Shown here one piece after another: positions 31,045-41,153 of a stretch of DNA of 52,202 nt. This stretch comes from Sphaerisporangium corydalis (lineage in GTDB: Bacteria; Actinomycetota; Actinomycetes; Streptosporangiales; Streptosporangiaceae), in NCBI RefSeq assembly GCF_025506355.1, contig NZ_JANZYP010000072.1, positions 1 through 52,202 on the forward strand, in the 5' to 3' direction. Position numbers and translations under genes: made by a program. The notes below the pieces were generated by a model. That model did not search any database and was not told the DNA's origin. It saw only the letters and a program-made list of their open reading frames with translations. The first letter of the stretch is position 1; every line of letters starts with the position of its first letter.

Positions 31045-31763
31045 AGGCCGCCGGCGCCAAGGAGCGAGCCGAGCCCGAACGTCAGCGCGCCGGCCAGGGC
31101 GCCCACGGCGAGCTGGCGGAACCCGGAGAACCACCAGCTCCTGGCCGTCACCCGGGACACGATCGCCCCGGCCACGAACAGCGCGAGCATCGACACGGCC
31201 GCCGAGAACCACAGGAGCGTGGCCCCGACGAGGTAGGGCACCAGCGGGATGATCGCCCCGACGCTGAACGACAGGAACGAGGAGATGGCGGCGAGCCGGG
31301 GCGCGGGCAGGTCGCCGGGGTCCAGGCCGAGCTCCTCGCGGGTGTGCACCTCAAGGGCCTGGACCGGGTCGCGGGAGATCTGCCTGGCCACCTCGGCGGC
31401 GAGGCCGGACTCGACCCCGCGACCCTCGAACTGCCGGGCCAGCTCAAGCTCCTCCGCCTGGGCGTTGTTCGCCAGCTCGGCGCGCTCGATGTCGATCTCG
31501 GCCAGTGCGAGCTCGCGCTGGCTGGCCACCGACACGTACTCGCCGCCGGCCATCGAGAACGCGCCGGCGGCGAGCCCGGCGACGCCCGCCAGGGAGACGA
31601 CCTTGACGCTGGCGGTGCCGCCGGCGACGCCGGCGATGAGGGCGAAGTTCGACACCAGACCGTCCATGGCACCGAAGACGGCGGGGCGGAGCCACCCGCC
31701 GTTCACGTCACGGTGCTTGTGGTGGATCTCGGCGCGCCCCCCCGAGGAGCCGCCCTGGTTCAT
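31041..31763 (-). CDS. VIT1/CCC1-family transporter
   Basis: 240 residues, vacuolar iron transporter family, which moves Fe2+ or Mn2+ out of the cytoplasm. The first helix has RPAVFGAMDGLVSNFALIAG, the family hallmark, followed by the GAFSMAGGEYVSVASQRE block; the middle is a Glu-rich soluble insert (about 85-150) thought to bind metal; the last three helices follow. The ATG at 31763 overlaps the lgt stop (ATGA), and GGAGG precedes it. Its stop overlaps the start of the repeat-tailed protein, so the two unknown proteins downstream may work with this transporter; that link is inference from coupling only. Confidence 0.9.
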   Translation of the reverse strand: MNQGGSSGGRAEIHHKHRDVNGGWLRPAVFGAMDGLVSNFALIAGVAGGTASVKVVSLAGVAGLAAGAFSMAGGEYVSVASQRELALAEIDIERAELANNAQAEELELARQFEGRGVESGLAAEVARQISRDPVQALEVHTREELGLDPGDLPAPRLAAISSFLSFSVGAIIPLVPYLVGATLLWFSAAVSMLALFVAGAIVSRVTARSWWFSGFRQLAVGALAGALTFGLGSLLGAGGL

Positions 31764-33052
31764 CGTGAATTCGCCTCCGAAGGGTCGGCCTGACCGGCGG
31801 AATGCGCAGGGTCGGCCGTCTCGCCGTCACCCAGGACCGGGTCCTGACCAGATCCGGGGCCGGCCGTCTCCCCCGGGTCCGCCTGACCGGCGGAATGCGC
31901 AGGGTCGGCCGTCTCGCCCTCGCCCAGAACCGGGTCCTGACCAGATCCGGGGCCGGCCGTCTCCCCCGGGTCCGCCTGACCGGCGGAATGCGCAGGGTCG
32001 GCCGTCTCGCCCTCGCCCAGAACCGGGTCCTGACCGGGGGTGGGATCGGCCGCCTCGCCCGGGTCGGCCTGGTCCGCGGGGTGGGCCGGATCGGCTCCTG
32101 GGCCCTCCTCCGTCGCGGCCAGGGTGGCGGTGCGCTCAGGATCGGTGGACGTCTCAGGGTCGGTGGACGTCTCGGCGAGCTCGTGGTCGTCGGCCAGGCC
32201 GGCGGGGTGCGCCGGGTCGGAGCCGTCGCCGTGCCGGGCCACCACGATCTCCTCGGTCGTCTTGTCCCGGGTCACCCAGAAGTAGATCAGGGCGCCGACG
32301 AAGATGACCACGGAGGTCCACTGGTTCAGCCGCAGGCCGAGGATGTGGTGGGCGGGGTCGACCCGCATGCCCTCGATCCAGAAGCGGCCCAGCGTGTAGC
32401 CCGCGACGTACAGGGCGAACAGCCGGGCGTGCCGCAGCCCGTACCGCCGCCCGGCCCAGATGAGCACGACGGCCAGGGCCAGGTCCCACAGGGACTCGTA
32501 CAGGAACGTCGGGTGGTAGGTCGCCTCGCCGGGGATCGTGCCGGGACGGCCCGGATCGATCTCCAGCCCCCACGGCAGGTTGGTGGGGCCGCCGAACAAC
32601 TCCTGGTTGAAGTAGTTGCCCCAGCGGCCGATGGCCTGCGCCACCGCGATGCCGGGCGCGACGGTGTCGGCCACCGCCGACAGCGACAGGCCGCGCCGGC
32701 GGCAGGCGATCCACACGCCGACGCCGCCGAGCGCGACCGCGCCCCAGATGCCGAGCCCGCCGTGCCAGATGTACAGCGCGTCGATCGGCCGGTTCGGGGC
32801 GTCGGGCCCGAAGTAGAGCTGCCAGTCGGTGATGACGTGGTACAGCCGCCCGCCGACCAGGCCGAACGGCACGGCCCAGACGGCGAGGTCGGTGATCGTG
32901 CCGGGCTCGCCGCCGCGGGCGCGCCAGCGGCGTTCACCCATCCAGACGGCGACGACGACGCCGAGCACGATGCAGAAAGCGTAGGCCCGCAGAGGGATCG
33001 GTCCGAGGTACCAGACACCTTCCGACGGGCTGGGAAAGGAGGCCAAGGGCAT
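31760..33052 (-). CDS. lgt: prolipoprotein diacylglyceryl transferase with repeat tail
   Basis: 430 residues. Lgt moves a diacylglyceryl group from phosphatidylglycerol to the lipobox cysteine of prolipoproteins. The catalytic membrane domain spans about residues 1-265 and contains the family signature GRWGNYFNQELFG (142-154) and the HGGLGIWG block. A further 165 residues form an acidic tail made of 31-residue repeats (ETADPAHSAGQADPGE type) encoded by a 93-bp tandem DNA repeat. Actinobacterial Lgt often has a C-terminal extension, but this one is long and repetitive. ATG at 33052. It is 26 nt after the DsbA-like gene and overlaps the VIT1-like gene by 4 nt. Confidence 0.95.
   Translation of the reverse strand: MPLASFPSPSEGVWYLGPIPLRAYAFCIVLGVVVAVWMGERRWRARGGEPGTITDLAVWAVPFGLVGGRLYHVITDWQLYFGPDAPNRPIDALYIWHGGLGIWGAVALGGVGVWIACRRRGLSLSAVADTVAPGIAVAQAIGRWGNYFNQELFGGPTNLPWGLEIDPGRPGTIPGEATYHPTFLYESLWDLALAVVLIWAGRRYGLRHARLFALYVAGYTLGRFWIEGMRVDPAHHILGLRLNQWTSVVIFVGALIYFWVTRDKTTEEIVVARHGDGSDPAHPAGLADDHELAETSTDPETSTDPERTATLAATEEGPGADPAHPADQADPGEAADPTPGQDPVLGEGETADPAHSAGQADPGETAGPGSGQDPVLGEGETADPAHSAGQADPGETAGPGSGQDPVLGDGETADPAHSAGQADPSEANSR
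31791..32035. repeat. 93-bp tandem repeat in the lgt 3' end
   Basis: Copies begin at 31791, 31884 and 31977 (each with TGACCGGCGGAATGCGCAGG), exactly 93 bp apart, 2.6 copies with few differences. 93 is a multiple of 3, so each unit adds 31 residues in frame. More diverged units continue to about 32200. Confidence 0.92.
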
Positions 33053-33078
33053 GTCAGGTGACGTTACCGGTTCCTGGC

Positions 33079-33831
33079 CTACTTCGCGGCATCAAGGATG
33101 GCCTGGCGCAGGGCTCCTGGGTTGAAGGCGACGCTGTTCTCGATCTCCTTGCCGTTGAGCCGCAGCGTAGGCGTCCCCTGGGTGATGACCTTGGAGTCGA
33201 AGACCTTCTTGCTGTAGGCGGTCTGCGCCTGCACCTCCTTCTGGGAGGTGACGCAGGCCTCGAAGCCGGGGTCGGTGACACCTGACGCCTTGCCCCAGGT
33301 GACGAGGTCGGCGATCGCGAAGCCGGCCTTGGTCTCGGGGGGCTGCTCCTTGAACAGCCGGTCGTGGTAGGCCATCCACTGAGCGCCGTCGGGGACGCAC
33401 CGGGCGGCCGAGGAGGCGCGCATGGTGTTGCCGTGCGCCGGTTCGGCGCTGAAGATGTTGACGGCGTGGTAGACCACCTTGAGCTGGCCCGCCGCCGCCA
33501 TGTTCTTCACCGTGGCCGAGCTGGTCTGCTCGAACGCCTGGCAGGCGGGGCACTGGTAGTCCTCGTAGATGTCCAGGACGGGTTTTTCGACGCCCGCCTT
33601 GCCCATCGCCACCGAGCCGTCGGACTGCCTGGAGATCGGGGCGAGCTGCCCGGTGAGCGTCTCGGACTTGCCCGACATGGCGTACCACCAGCCGCCGAGG
33701 ACGACCGCGACCACGACGAGGATCACGGTGATCACGGTGGCGAGGCGCCTGCGCTGCGCCTGCTTGCGGTCCTGTTCGCGCTGCGACTTGATCCGCTCGC
33801 GCGCGGAGAGGTCCCGCGCGGCCTTTCCCAT
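33079..33831 (-). CDS. membrane-anchored DsbA-like thiol-disulfide oxidoreductase
   Basis: 250 residues. A very basic N-terminus, a membrane helix (about 31-50) and an extracellular thioredoxin-fold domain of the DsbA/thioredoxin_4 type with active site CPAC (Cys94 and Cys97), cis-Pro region QGTPTLRLNG and two more cysteines (AARCVPDG, EACVTS) in the helical insert. It probably introduces disulfides into exported proteins. ATG at 33831 with AAGGAGA. It directly follows the MauE-like gene by 17 nt; MauE proteins are thought to pass electrons to or from such thioredoxin-fold partners. Confidence 0.9.
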   Translation of the reverse strand: MGKAARDLSARERIKSQREQDRKQAQRRRLATVITVILVVVAVVLGGWWYAMSGKSETLTGQLAPISRQSDGSVAMGKAGVEKPVLDIYEDYQCPACQAFEQTSSATVKNMAAAGQLKVVYHAVNIFSAEPAHGNTMRASSAARCVPDGAQWMAYHDRLFKEQPPETKAGFAIADLVTWGKASGVTDPGFEACVTSQKEVQAQTAYSKKVFDSKVITQGTPTLRLNGKEIENSVAFNPGALRQAILDAAK

Positions 33832-33848
33832 CAGAGACTCTCCTTCAT

Positions 33849-34388
33849 TCAGGGCTCGTCGCCCTCGTTCTCGCCGCCGTCGTCGCCGGCGGGGCGCCGC
33901 TCGCGCGCGGGGCCGAGCCCCAGGGCGGAGTCGAGCGCGACCCGGCCAGGAGCGAATCTGACGATCCAGGCCCCCAACAGGAACAACCCGCCGTCCCTGA
34001 GGATTTCCCACAGGTATCCGGGCGTCTGCCCCGCCGCGAGTTTGCCGCCCCCGCCGAAGCACCCGCAGTCGATGCGCAGGCCACGCGCCCACGCCGACGC
34101 GATGCCGACCACGAAGACCAGCATGAGCAGCGCGGACACGACGCCCGCGGCACGCGTGAGCAGCCCGACAACCAGCAACACCCCAACGACGATCTCGAGG
34201 ACCGGCAGGCCGTAGCCCACCGCGGTGGCGACCGGCGCCGGAAGCAGCTCGTAGGCCTGCACGGCCTGCACGGCGAGCGCCGGAGTGCCGATCTTCAGCC
34301 AGCCGGCCACGATCAGCACACCCGCGACCACGAGCCGGGCGACGGTCGTTACCCAGGGTACCGCTGGATGTACATAAAGCGACCTCAT
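33849..34388 (-). CDS. MauE/DoxX-like membrane redox protein
   Basis: About 179 residues, four membrane helices of the MauE family. A CxC pair is seen in RIDCGCFGGGGK, the usual redox motif of actinobacterial members, placed in a loop after helix 3; the C-terminus is a charged Glu/Asp-rich tail. I infer that it re-oxidises the DsbA-like protein next to it. The ATG at 34388 has GAGGAG 9 nt upstream; GTG at 34412 with AAGGAG is an alternative that adds 8 residues. First gene of the operon that runs through lgt. Confidence 0.85.
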   Translation of the reverse strand: MRSLYVHPAVPWVTTVARLVVAGVLIVAGWLKIGTPALAVQAVQAYELLPAPVATAVGYGLPVLEIVVGVLLVVGLLTRAAGVVSALLMLVFVVGIASAWARGLRIDCGCFGGGGKLAAGQTPGYLWEILRDGGLFLLGAWIVRFAPGRVALDSALGLGPARERRPAGDDGGENEGDEP

Positions 34389-34573
34389 TGGCGCGGGCTC
34401 CTCGGAAGTCACCAGCTTCTCGTCTCCTTAGCCACGAACCGGCGGTCCCGCGACACGTTCCGGCCGCGGACCGGCCCGGCACCCGGGGTCGCGGCCGGTC
34501 GGCCTGACTCGGCTTTCCCGCCGAAGGGTACCGGCTGACCAGCTCATCATGGCCCCGATAAGCGCCCGATAAA

Positions 34574-34595
34574 CGGTGTCCGATCAAGGACACCG
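34574..34595 (-). terminator. trp operon terminator
   Basis: CGGTGTCC/GGACACCG, perfect 8-bp stem with a GATCAA loop, 27 nt past the trpA stop, followed on the minus strand by TTTA. Confidence 0.75.
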
Positions 34596-34621
34596 GGCGC
34601 GCGACCTCGCGGAACGAGGCG

Positions 34622-35416
34622 TCAGCCGCGCACGCCCGCGGCGAGTTCGGCGGCGAGCTCGCGCACCGCCTTGAGGCCCGAGGCCTCGTCGGGGGCGTCC
34701 AGGAGGCGGCGGATGAACGCCGACCCCACGATCACTCCGTCGGCGTACCCGGCGACCTCGGCGGCCTGGGCGCCCGTGCCGACCCCGAGGCCCACGCAGA
34801 CCGGCAGGCCGGTGTGGGCGCGGGTGCGGGCCACCAGGCCCTCGGCCGCGGCGCCCACGCTGGCGCGCGCGCCGGTGACCCCCATGAGGGAAGCGGCGTA
34901 GACGAAGCCGGTGCAGCAGTCGGCCACGGCCTGGATGCGCTCGTCGGGTGAGCTGGGGGCGACCAGGAACACCGTGTCGATGTTCGCGGCGGCGCTGAGC
35001 TCGCACCAGGGCCCGGCCTCTTCGGGGGTGAGGTCGGGCGTGATGGTGCCCCGGCCCCCGGCGTTGGCGAGGTCGCGGGCGAACCGCTCGGCGCCGTAGC
35101 GGTCGATCGGGTTCCAGTAGGTCATGACCAGCACGGCCGCGCCGCTCCTGGCCACCGCCTCGACGGTGCGCATCACGTCGGCGATGCGGGTGCCGTTGGA
35201 AAGGGCGCGGTGGACGGCGTCCTGGATGGTGGGGCCGTCCATCAGCGGGTCGGAGTAGGGCAGGCCGATCTCGATGACGTCACACCCCGCCTCCACCATG
35301 GCGGTGGCGGCGGCGACGGCGCCGTCCTTGGTGGGGAATCCGGCCGGAAGGTATCCGACGAGGGCGGCGCGCTTGTCGGCCCGCGCCTTCTCGAACGCCG
35401 TCTGAAGAGTGGTCAT
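34622..35416 (-). CDS. trpA: tryptophan synthase alpha chain
   Basis: 264 residues, cleaves indole-3-glycerol phosphate to indole. The catalytic Glu is in the block DVIEIGLPYSDPLMDGP, which also has the catalytic Asp later in the region; the phosphate loops VGLGVGTGAQAAE and GVIVGSAF are present. ATG at 35416. It follows trpB by 31 nt and is the last trp gene before the terminator. Confidence 0.97.
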   Translation of the reverse strand: MTTLQTAFEKARADKRAALVGYLPAGFPTKDGAVAAATAMVEAGCDVIEIGLPYSDPLMDGPTIQDAVHRALSNGTRIADVMRTVEAVARSGAAVLVMTYWNPIDRYGAERFARDLANAGGRGTITPDLTPEEAGPWCELSAAANIDTVFLVAPSSPDERIQAVADCCTGFVYAASLMGVTGARASVGAAAEGLVARTRAHTGLPVCVGLGVGTGAQAAEVAGYADGVIVGSAFIRRLLDAPDEASGLKAVRELAAELAAGVRG

Positions 35417-35447
35417 GTCAGGAAGTCCCGCTTACCGGTTCTGGTGC

Positions 35448-36688
<1,241 letters not shown>

Positions 36689-36692
<4 letters not shown>

Positions 36693-37513
36693 TGCTGCCT
36701 CTCGGGTCCGTTGTCGAGCCGCGACGCGGGGTGCGCCCCCGCGGTGACCAGGTCGACCACGGCGGCTCGTGGGTCCTTGCCGGTGACCAGGCTCTCGCCG
36801 ACCAGCACGGCGTCCGCGCCCGCCCGGGCGTAGGCCAGCAGGTCGTGCGGGCCGCGCACCCCCGACTCGGCGATCTTGATGATGCCGTCCGGGATCTTGG
36901 GGGCGATCTGGGCGAAGACGTCGCGGTCGACCTCGAGGTTCTTGAGGTTGCGCGCGTTCACCCCGATGATCTTAGCGCCCGCCTCGAGCGCGCGGTGGAG
37001 CTCCTCCTCGGTGTGCACCTCGACCAGCGGCGCCAGCCCGATCGACTCGGCCCGCTCGATGAGCGAGACCAGGGCGTTCTGGTCGAGGGCGGCCACGATC
37101 AGCAGCGCCAGGTCGGCGCCGTGGGCACGGGCCTCCCAGAGCTGGTAGGAGGTGACCACGAAGTCCTTGCGCAGGACGGGGATGTCGACGGCCGCGCGCA
37201 CCGCGGACAGGTCCTCGAGGCTGCCGCCGAAACGGCGCTTCTCGGTCAGCACGCTGATGACGTGCGCGCCGCCCGCCTCGTAGTCGGCCGCGAGCGCGGC
37301 GGGGTCGGCGATGGCCGCCAGCGCGCCCTTGGACGGGCTGGAGCGCTTGACCTCGGCGATGACCGAGACCTTGTCGCCGCCGAGCGCGGCGTAGGCGTCC
37401 CTGACGGCCGGCGCCCGCCGGGCGCGGTCCTTGAGCTCCACCAGCGACACGGCCTTCTGCCGATCGGCGAGGTCGGCTCGCACGCCGTCCAGGATCTCGT
37501 CGAGCACGCTCAC
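36689..37513 (-). CDS. trpC: indole-3-glycerol phosphate synthase
   Basis: 274 residues, the TIM-barrel enzyme that makes indole-3-glycerol phosphate. Family blocks [39 protein letters not shown] and AESGVRG are all present. GTG start at 37513 with AGGAG; it overlaps the stop of a 27-codon frame upstream. No trpM gene (found between trpC and trpB in Streptomyces) is present, as trpC and trpB overlap. Confidence 0.97.
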
Positions 37514-37593
37514 TTGATCTCCTCGCTTGGCTCGCTCACCCGATCAGGGTCCCTCCGGTCGACTGTGCCCGCGATCCGAGGACGCCTGGCCAT
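37510..37593 (-). CDS. possible 27-residue upstream peptide coupled to trpC
   Basis: ATG at 37593 opens a 27-residue basic frame starting [14 protein letters not shown] whose TGA overlaps the trpC GTG as GTGA. It has no tryptophan codons, so it is not a classical trp leader peptide, and no ribosome site is visible. It may only reflect chance, or it may couple trpC translation. Confidence 0.25.
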   Translation of the reverse strand: MARRPRIAGTVDRRDPDRVSEPSEEIK

Positions 37594-37700
37594 CCGATCA
37601 GCAGATCGACTCGGGGGCCGGCTTCCTCTCGCGACCTTGCCCTGCCGATGGTATCGGGCTTACCGCCGTCGCCTCGCCACAGGGTCCTGATCTCATGGCG

Positions 37701-38138
37701 TCATGGTGCCAGGAACCGGCCGAAGGGGAGATTGCGCACGATCCAGTAGACGATGACGAGGGCGAGGAAGGCCCAGATGTAGGCGGGATGGGCCAGCGAC
37801 GTCCGTACCGGCCGCCGCTGCCAGGTGCGCAGCGCCCACCGTCCCCACCAGAACAGCAGGAACGGAACCGTCACCACGGCGAGCGGGTTGAGGCCGAGGG
37901 CCGCGACCACGTCGCCGTGGGCCAGCGCGTGGACGGCGCGCAGCGTGCCGCATCCCGGGCAGTACAGCCCGGTGAGGAACAGGAAGGGGCACGTCGGGTA
38001 GTGCCCCGGCGCGTTCGGGTCCACCGCCCCGACGTAGGTGAACACCGCCCCCGTGAGCGCCGCGGCCCCGAGCGGTCCGAGCAGGGCCCGCGCCCGGCCC
38101 GCCCCCGGCCTTCCGGCACGCTCCGCCCGCGCGCTCAT
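37701..38138 (-). CDS. DUF2752 membrane protein
   Basis: 145 residues with three membrane helices. The DUF2752 hallmark CPFLFLTGLYCPGCGTLRA is at about residues 44-62, with its cysteines and the following AVHALAHGD. The function of the family is unknown; it often lies beside trpC in actinobacteria. The ATG at 38138 is 2 nt past the stop of the CD225 gene, so the two are probably coupled; a longer upstream frame would overlap that gene. Confidence 0.85.
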   Translation of the reverse strand: MSARAERAGRPGAGRARALLGPLGAAALTGAVFTYVGAVDPNAPGHYPTCPFLFLTGLYCPGCGTLRAVHALAHGDVVAALGLNPLAVVTVPFLLFWWGRWALRTWQRRPVRTSLAHPAYIWAFLALVIVYWIVRNLPFGRFLAP

Positions 38139-38140
38139 GG

Positions 38141-38677
38141 TCAGCTGTACGACGTGCTGGTACTGGCCGCGAAGAGCAGGACCACGATGAGGAAGTAGGC
38201 CACGATGCCCACCACGTACGACACGATGCCCCAGATCAGGGCACGCTTCCACCAGGTCTTGGCCTCCTCGGCGGCGACCATCGCCCCCTGGTAGTCACCG
38301 ACGGCCCACCTGGAGTTGACCTGCGAGGACTTGACGATCGACACGATCCCGAAGGGCAGGCAGCAGAACAGCGTGGTGAGGATCGCCGCGACGAGCTGGT
38401 TGTCCGGCGCGGGCGGCCCGGCGCCGTAGGGCTGCTGCCCGTAGCCGCCCGGAGGCGGGTACCCGCCCTGCCCGTAGTCGCCCTGCTGGCCGTAACCCCC
38501 GCCGGGCTGCTGGCCGTACCCCGGCTGCTGGCCGTAGCCGGGCTGCTGCTGGCCATAGCCGCCGTCCTGCGGACCGTACCCCCCGGAGGGCTGGCCGCCG
38601 CCCTGCTGGCCGTAGCCCCCGCCGGGCTGCTGAGGGTCGTAGCCCTCAGGATTGCCCGGCTGATTCCCGTAGCTCAT
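38141..38677 (-). CDS. CD225/dispanin family membrane protein
   Basis: 178 residues. The first 85 are Gly/Gln/Tyr/Pro-rich with many GYGQQ and PGGGY units, probably disordered. The rest is a CD225 (dispanin) domain: first helix with [19 protein letters not shown], the conserved charged loop [26 protein letters not shown] in parts, and a second helix. Eukaryotic relatives are the IFITM proteins; bacterial ones have no known function. ATG at 38677. It forms an operon with the DUF2752 gene. Confidence 0.88.
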   Translation of the reverse strand: MSYGNQPGNPEGYDPQQPGGGYGQQGGGQPSGGYGPQDGGYGQQQPGYGQQPGYGQQPGGGYGQQGDYGQGGYPPPGGYGQQPYGAGPPAPDNQLVAAILTTLFCCLPFGIVSIVKSSQVNSRWAVGDYQGAMVAAEEAKTWWKRALIWGIVSYVVGIVAYFLIVVLLFAASTSTSYS

Positions 38678-38853
38678 TGAATGACTCCCGTGACGTCAAT
38701 GTGCGCGTTGCGCTGCGGCAGCATAGCGATGCGCCGCGAATCCGAAGGCGCGATGACCGAGTTTGTAGGCACATTGTCATAGAGCGGCACGCAGGGGCCA
38801 CCCCCCGTGACAGGCCGGTGCCGCTGCGCGGCCTTCCGGTACGGAGGCGCCGA

Positions 38854-39510
38854 TCAGCCGTCCCTGTCGCCATGGCCGTCCTTGGGGACGTCGGTGGGAT
38901 CGAGGCCCTGGTCCAGGGCGTCCCACAGCGACCTTTCCGCCCGTCCGGGCTTCGGCGCGGCGGCGGACGGCCCGGGGCGGTCGTAGCGGTCCGACATCCC
39001 TGGCCAGGCGCCGCCGCGCGCCACCGCCAGCGCGCCGGCGGCCGAGAGCATGATCCCGGCCGCGATCGCCAGGACGGGCCAGGCCCAGGTGACGGCCACC
39101 ACCGCGCGGGCGGCGTCGCCGTGCAGCGTCGCGCGCTCCAGGGCGGCCGAGACCGCGTGGGAGGCCGAGACGCCGCGCCACGACGCCACGGCGGCGGCGA
39201 GCCCGGCGGCGGCGAGCAGGACGCCGATCGCCCGGCGCCACGGGCCGCGGGTGGCGAGCACGGCGACCAGGGCGGCCAGGCAGGCCAGGGCCAGCGGGGC
39301 CAAGACGGGCGCGAGGTCGCCTCCGGCCAGCGGCACGGGCGCGGCGGGGGCCAGGCCGGGGCCGCCGGGGAGGGTCACGCTCGCCCAGGTGCGCCCGGCC
39401 GCGAACAACGCGAGCGCCGCCCCGGCGGCGCCGGCCGCGAGCCAGGCGAGCAGGGCGCGCCGCGCCCGGTCCTTGGCCGGGCTCTCACTGTCCGCCGTCC
39501 GCTGGGTCAT
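38854..39510 (-). CDS. tryptophan-associated transmembrane protein (TIGR02234 type)
   Basis: 218 residues with four membrane helices (about 18-40, 65-85, 92-110 and 140-162) and a cytoplasmic tail with many Pro, Arg and Asp residues. The outside loop has RTWASVTLPGG, which resembles the RxW motif of the actinobacterial Trp-operon membrane family (PF09534/TIGR02234). Function is unknown. ATG at 39510 with GGAGG. It is 55 bp after hisI. In relatives trpE usually lies between these two genes; it is missing here. Confidence 0.82.
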   Translation of the reverse strand: MTQRTADSESPAKDRARRALLAWLAAGAAGAALALFAAGRTWASVTLPGGPGLAPAAPVPLAGGDLAPVLAPLALACLAALVAVLATRGPWRRAIGVLLAAAGLAAAVASWRGVSASHAVSAALERATLHGDAARAVVAVTWAWPVLAIAAGIMLSAAGALAVARGGAWPGMSDRYDRPGPSAAAPKPGRAERSLWDALDQGLDPTDVPKDGHGDRDG

Positions 39511-39565
39511 GCCCCCGCCTCCGTGGCGCCCGCGTGCGTCCGCGGGCAGGCCCGGCCCGTGCGGG

Positions 39566-39910
39566 TCACAGGGATGTCTCCAGGGCGCCCGCGTCGAAGC
39601 AGGTGCGGTCGCCGGTGTGGCAGGCCGCGCCCACCTGGTCGACCTTGAGCAGGATCGTGTCGCCGTCGCAGTCGAGCGCGACGTGCTTGACCCACTGGGC
39701 GTGGCCCGAGGTCTCGCCCTTCACCCAGTACGCCCGCCGGCTGCGCGACCAGTAGGTGGCCCGGCCGGTGGTCAGCGTGCGGTGCAGCGCCTCGTCGTCC
39801 ATCCAGGCCAGCATCAGCACCTCACCGGTGTCGTGCTGCTGGACGACCGCGGGCACCAGCCCGTCCGCGGTGCGCTTCAGGCGGTCCGCGATCTTCGGAT
39901 CAAGGGACAT
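39566..39910 (-). CDS. hisI: phosphoribosyl-AMP cyclohydrolase
   Basis: 114 residues, third step of histidine synthesis, HisI without the HisE domain. The active-site Asp/Cys pattern [21 protein letters not shown] and the final CF pair, which bind Zn2+ and Mg2+, are present. ATG at 39910; the frame extends upstream, but those residues are not HisI-like and overlap the promoter region of the divergent potA-like gene. Confidence 0.96.
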   Translation of the reverse strand: MSLDPKIADRLKRTADGLVPAVVQQHDTGEVLMLAWMDDEALHRTLTTGRATYWSRSRRAYWVKGETSGHAQWVKHVALDCDGDTILLKVDQVGAACHTGDRTCFDAGALETSL

Positions 39911-40031
39911 ACGGCAATTCTGCCGCAACCGGCCGTTGGGCAGGTCACCGCGTGGCCGGCTCCGGGATCGGCGCCCGAGTGATACGGATCGTGCATCGCC
40001 GCGACACATTCGACCCCATATGTTTTTCTCC

Positions 40032-41069
40032 ATGCCAGATCAGAGTGTCGCGGTGCGGTTGCGGGGGCTGCGCAAGAGTTTCGGCCCCGTCGAGGCCGTC
40101 GCCGGCGTCGACCTGGAGATCGCCGACGGCGAGTTCTTCGCGATGCTCGGCCCCTCCGGATCGGGCAAGACGACGGTGCTCAGGATGATCGCGGGCTTCG
40201 AGTCGCCCACCGCCGGTTCCGTCGAGCTCGGCGGGCGCGACGTCACCCGCCTGGCCCCCTTCGAGCGCGACGTCAACACGGTGTTCCAGGACTACGCGCT
40301 GTTTCCGCACATGAGCGTGCTGGACAACGTGGAGTACGGCCTGCGGGTCAAGAAGGTCGGCAGGGCCGAGCGGCGCGAGCGGGCCACCGCGGCCCTGCGG
40401 TCGGTGCGCCTGGAGGGGTTCGAGCGGCGCGGGCCCGCCCAGCTCTCCGGCGGGCAGCGCCAGCGGGTGGCGCTGGCCAGGGCCCTGGTCAACCGGCCCC
40501 GGGTCCTGCTGCTCGACGAGCCGCTCGGCGCCCTGGACCTCAAGCTCCGCGAGGAGATGCAGGTCGAGCTGAAGGAGCTCCAGCGCGAGGTCGGCATCAC
40601 GTTCCTGTTCGTCACCCACGACCAGGAGGAGGCCCTGACGATGAGCGACCGGATCGCCGTGTTCGACCGGGGCAGGATCGAGCAGGTCGGCACGCCCGCC
40701 GAGGTGTACGAACGGCCCTCGACCCCTTTCGTGGCCGGGTTCGTCGGCACCTCCAACCTGATCTCCGGCGAGGCCGCGAAGGCGGTGCTCGGCCGGGACG
40801 GCACCTTCAGCGTGCGCCCGGAGAAGCTCCGGCTGGCACTGGACGCGGACGCGCCCGTGGGCGCGGACGAGCATGGCGCCATCGGCACGGTCGCCGAGGT
40901 GGTGTACGCGGGGGCGGCCACCCGCTTCGTCGTCGACCTGGACGCGGGCGGGCGGCTGATGGTCCTGCAGCAGAACCGGGACGTCTCCTCCATGGAGGTG
41001 ACGGAGCTGCGCGGCGCCCGGGTCCGGCTCGTCTGGAACCGCCGCCACGAGTTCGCCATCGTGCCCTGA
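40032..41069 (+). CDS. potA: spermidine/putrescine-type ABC transporter, ATP-binding protein
   Basis: 345 residues. ATPase of the polyamine importer type (PotA/FbpC group): Walker [10 protein letters not shown], signature [15 protein letters not shown], Walker [13 protein letters not shown], switch [10 protein letters not shown], then a C-terminal TOBE domain (about 260-345) that includes [12 protein letters not shown] at 40032 gives [13 protein letters not shown] at 40020 is also possible, as no ribosome site is seen and the upstream CATATG might be a -10 for a leaderless message. First gene of a four-gene importer operon, divergent from hisI. Confidence 0.9.
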   Translation: MPDQSVAVRLRGLRKSFGPVEAVAGVDLEIADGEFFAMLGPSGSGKTTVLRMIAGFESPTAGSVELGGRDVTRLAPFERDVNTVFQDYALFPHMSVLDNVEYGLRVKKVGRAERRERATAALRSVRLEGFERRGPAQLSGGQRQRVALARALVNRPRVLLLDEPLGALDLKLREEMQVELKELQREVGITFLFVTHDQEEALTMSDRIAVFDRGRIEQVGTPAEVYERPSTPFVAGFVGTSNLISGEAAKAVLGRDGTFSVRPEKLRLALDADAPVGADEHGAIGTVAEVVYAGAATRFVVDLDAGGRLMVLQQNRDVSSMEVTELRGARVRLVWNRRHEFAIVP

Positions 41070-41153
41070 GCGACCGTGTCCAGAACCGCCGTGTCACGCC
41101 AACAGGCGAACCCTGTCCCGACCCCCTCGCTCCACCCCCCAAGGAGAGACACC

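Noticed and set aside
31045-31212. Upstream extension of the repeat-tailed protein
   Set aside because: Overlaps the VIT1-like gene in another frame and has no ribosome site; the GTGA overlap at 31041-31044 fits the operon style.
37514-37700. Classical tryptophan attenuator before trpC
   Set aside because: No leader peptide with adjacent Trp codons and no terminator/antiterminator pair in the gap.
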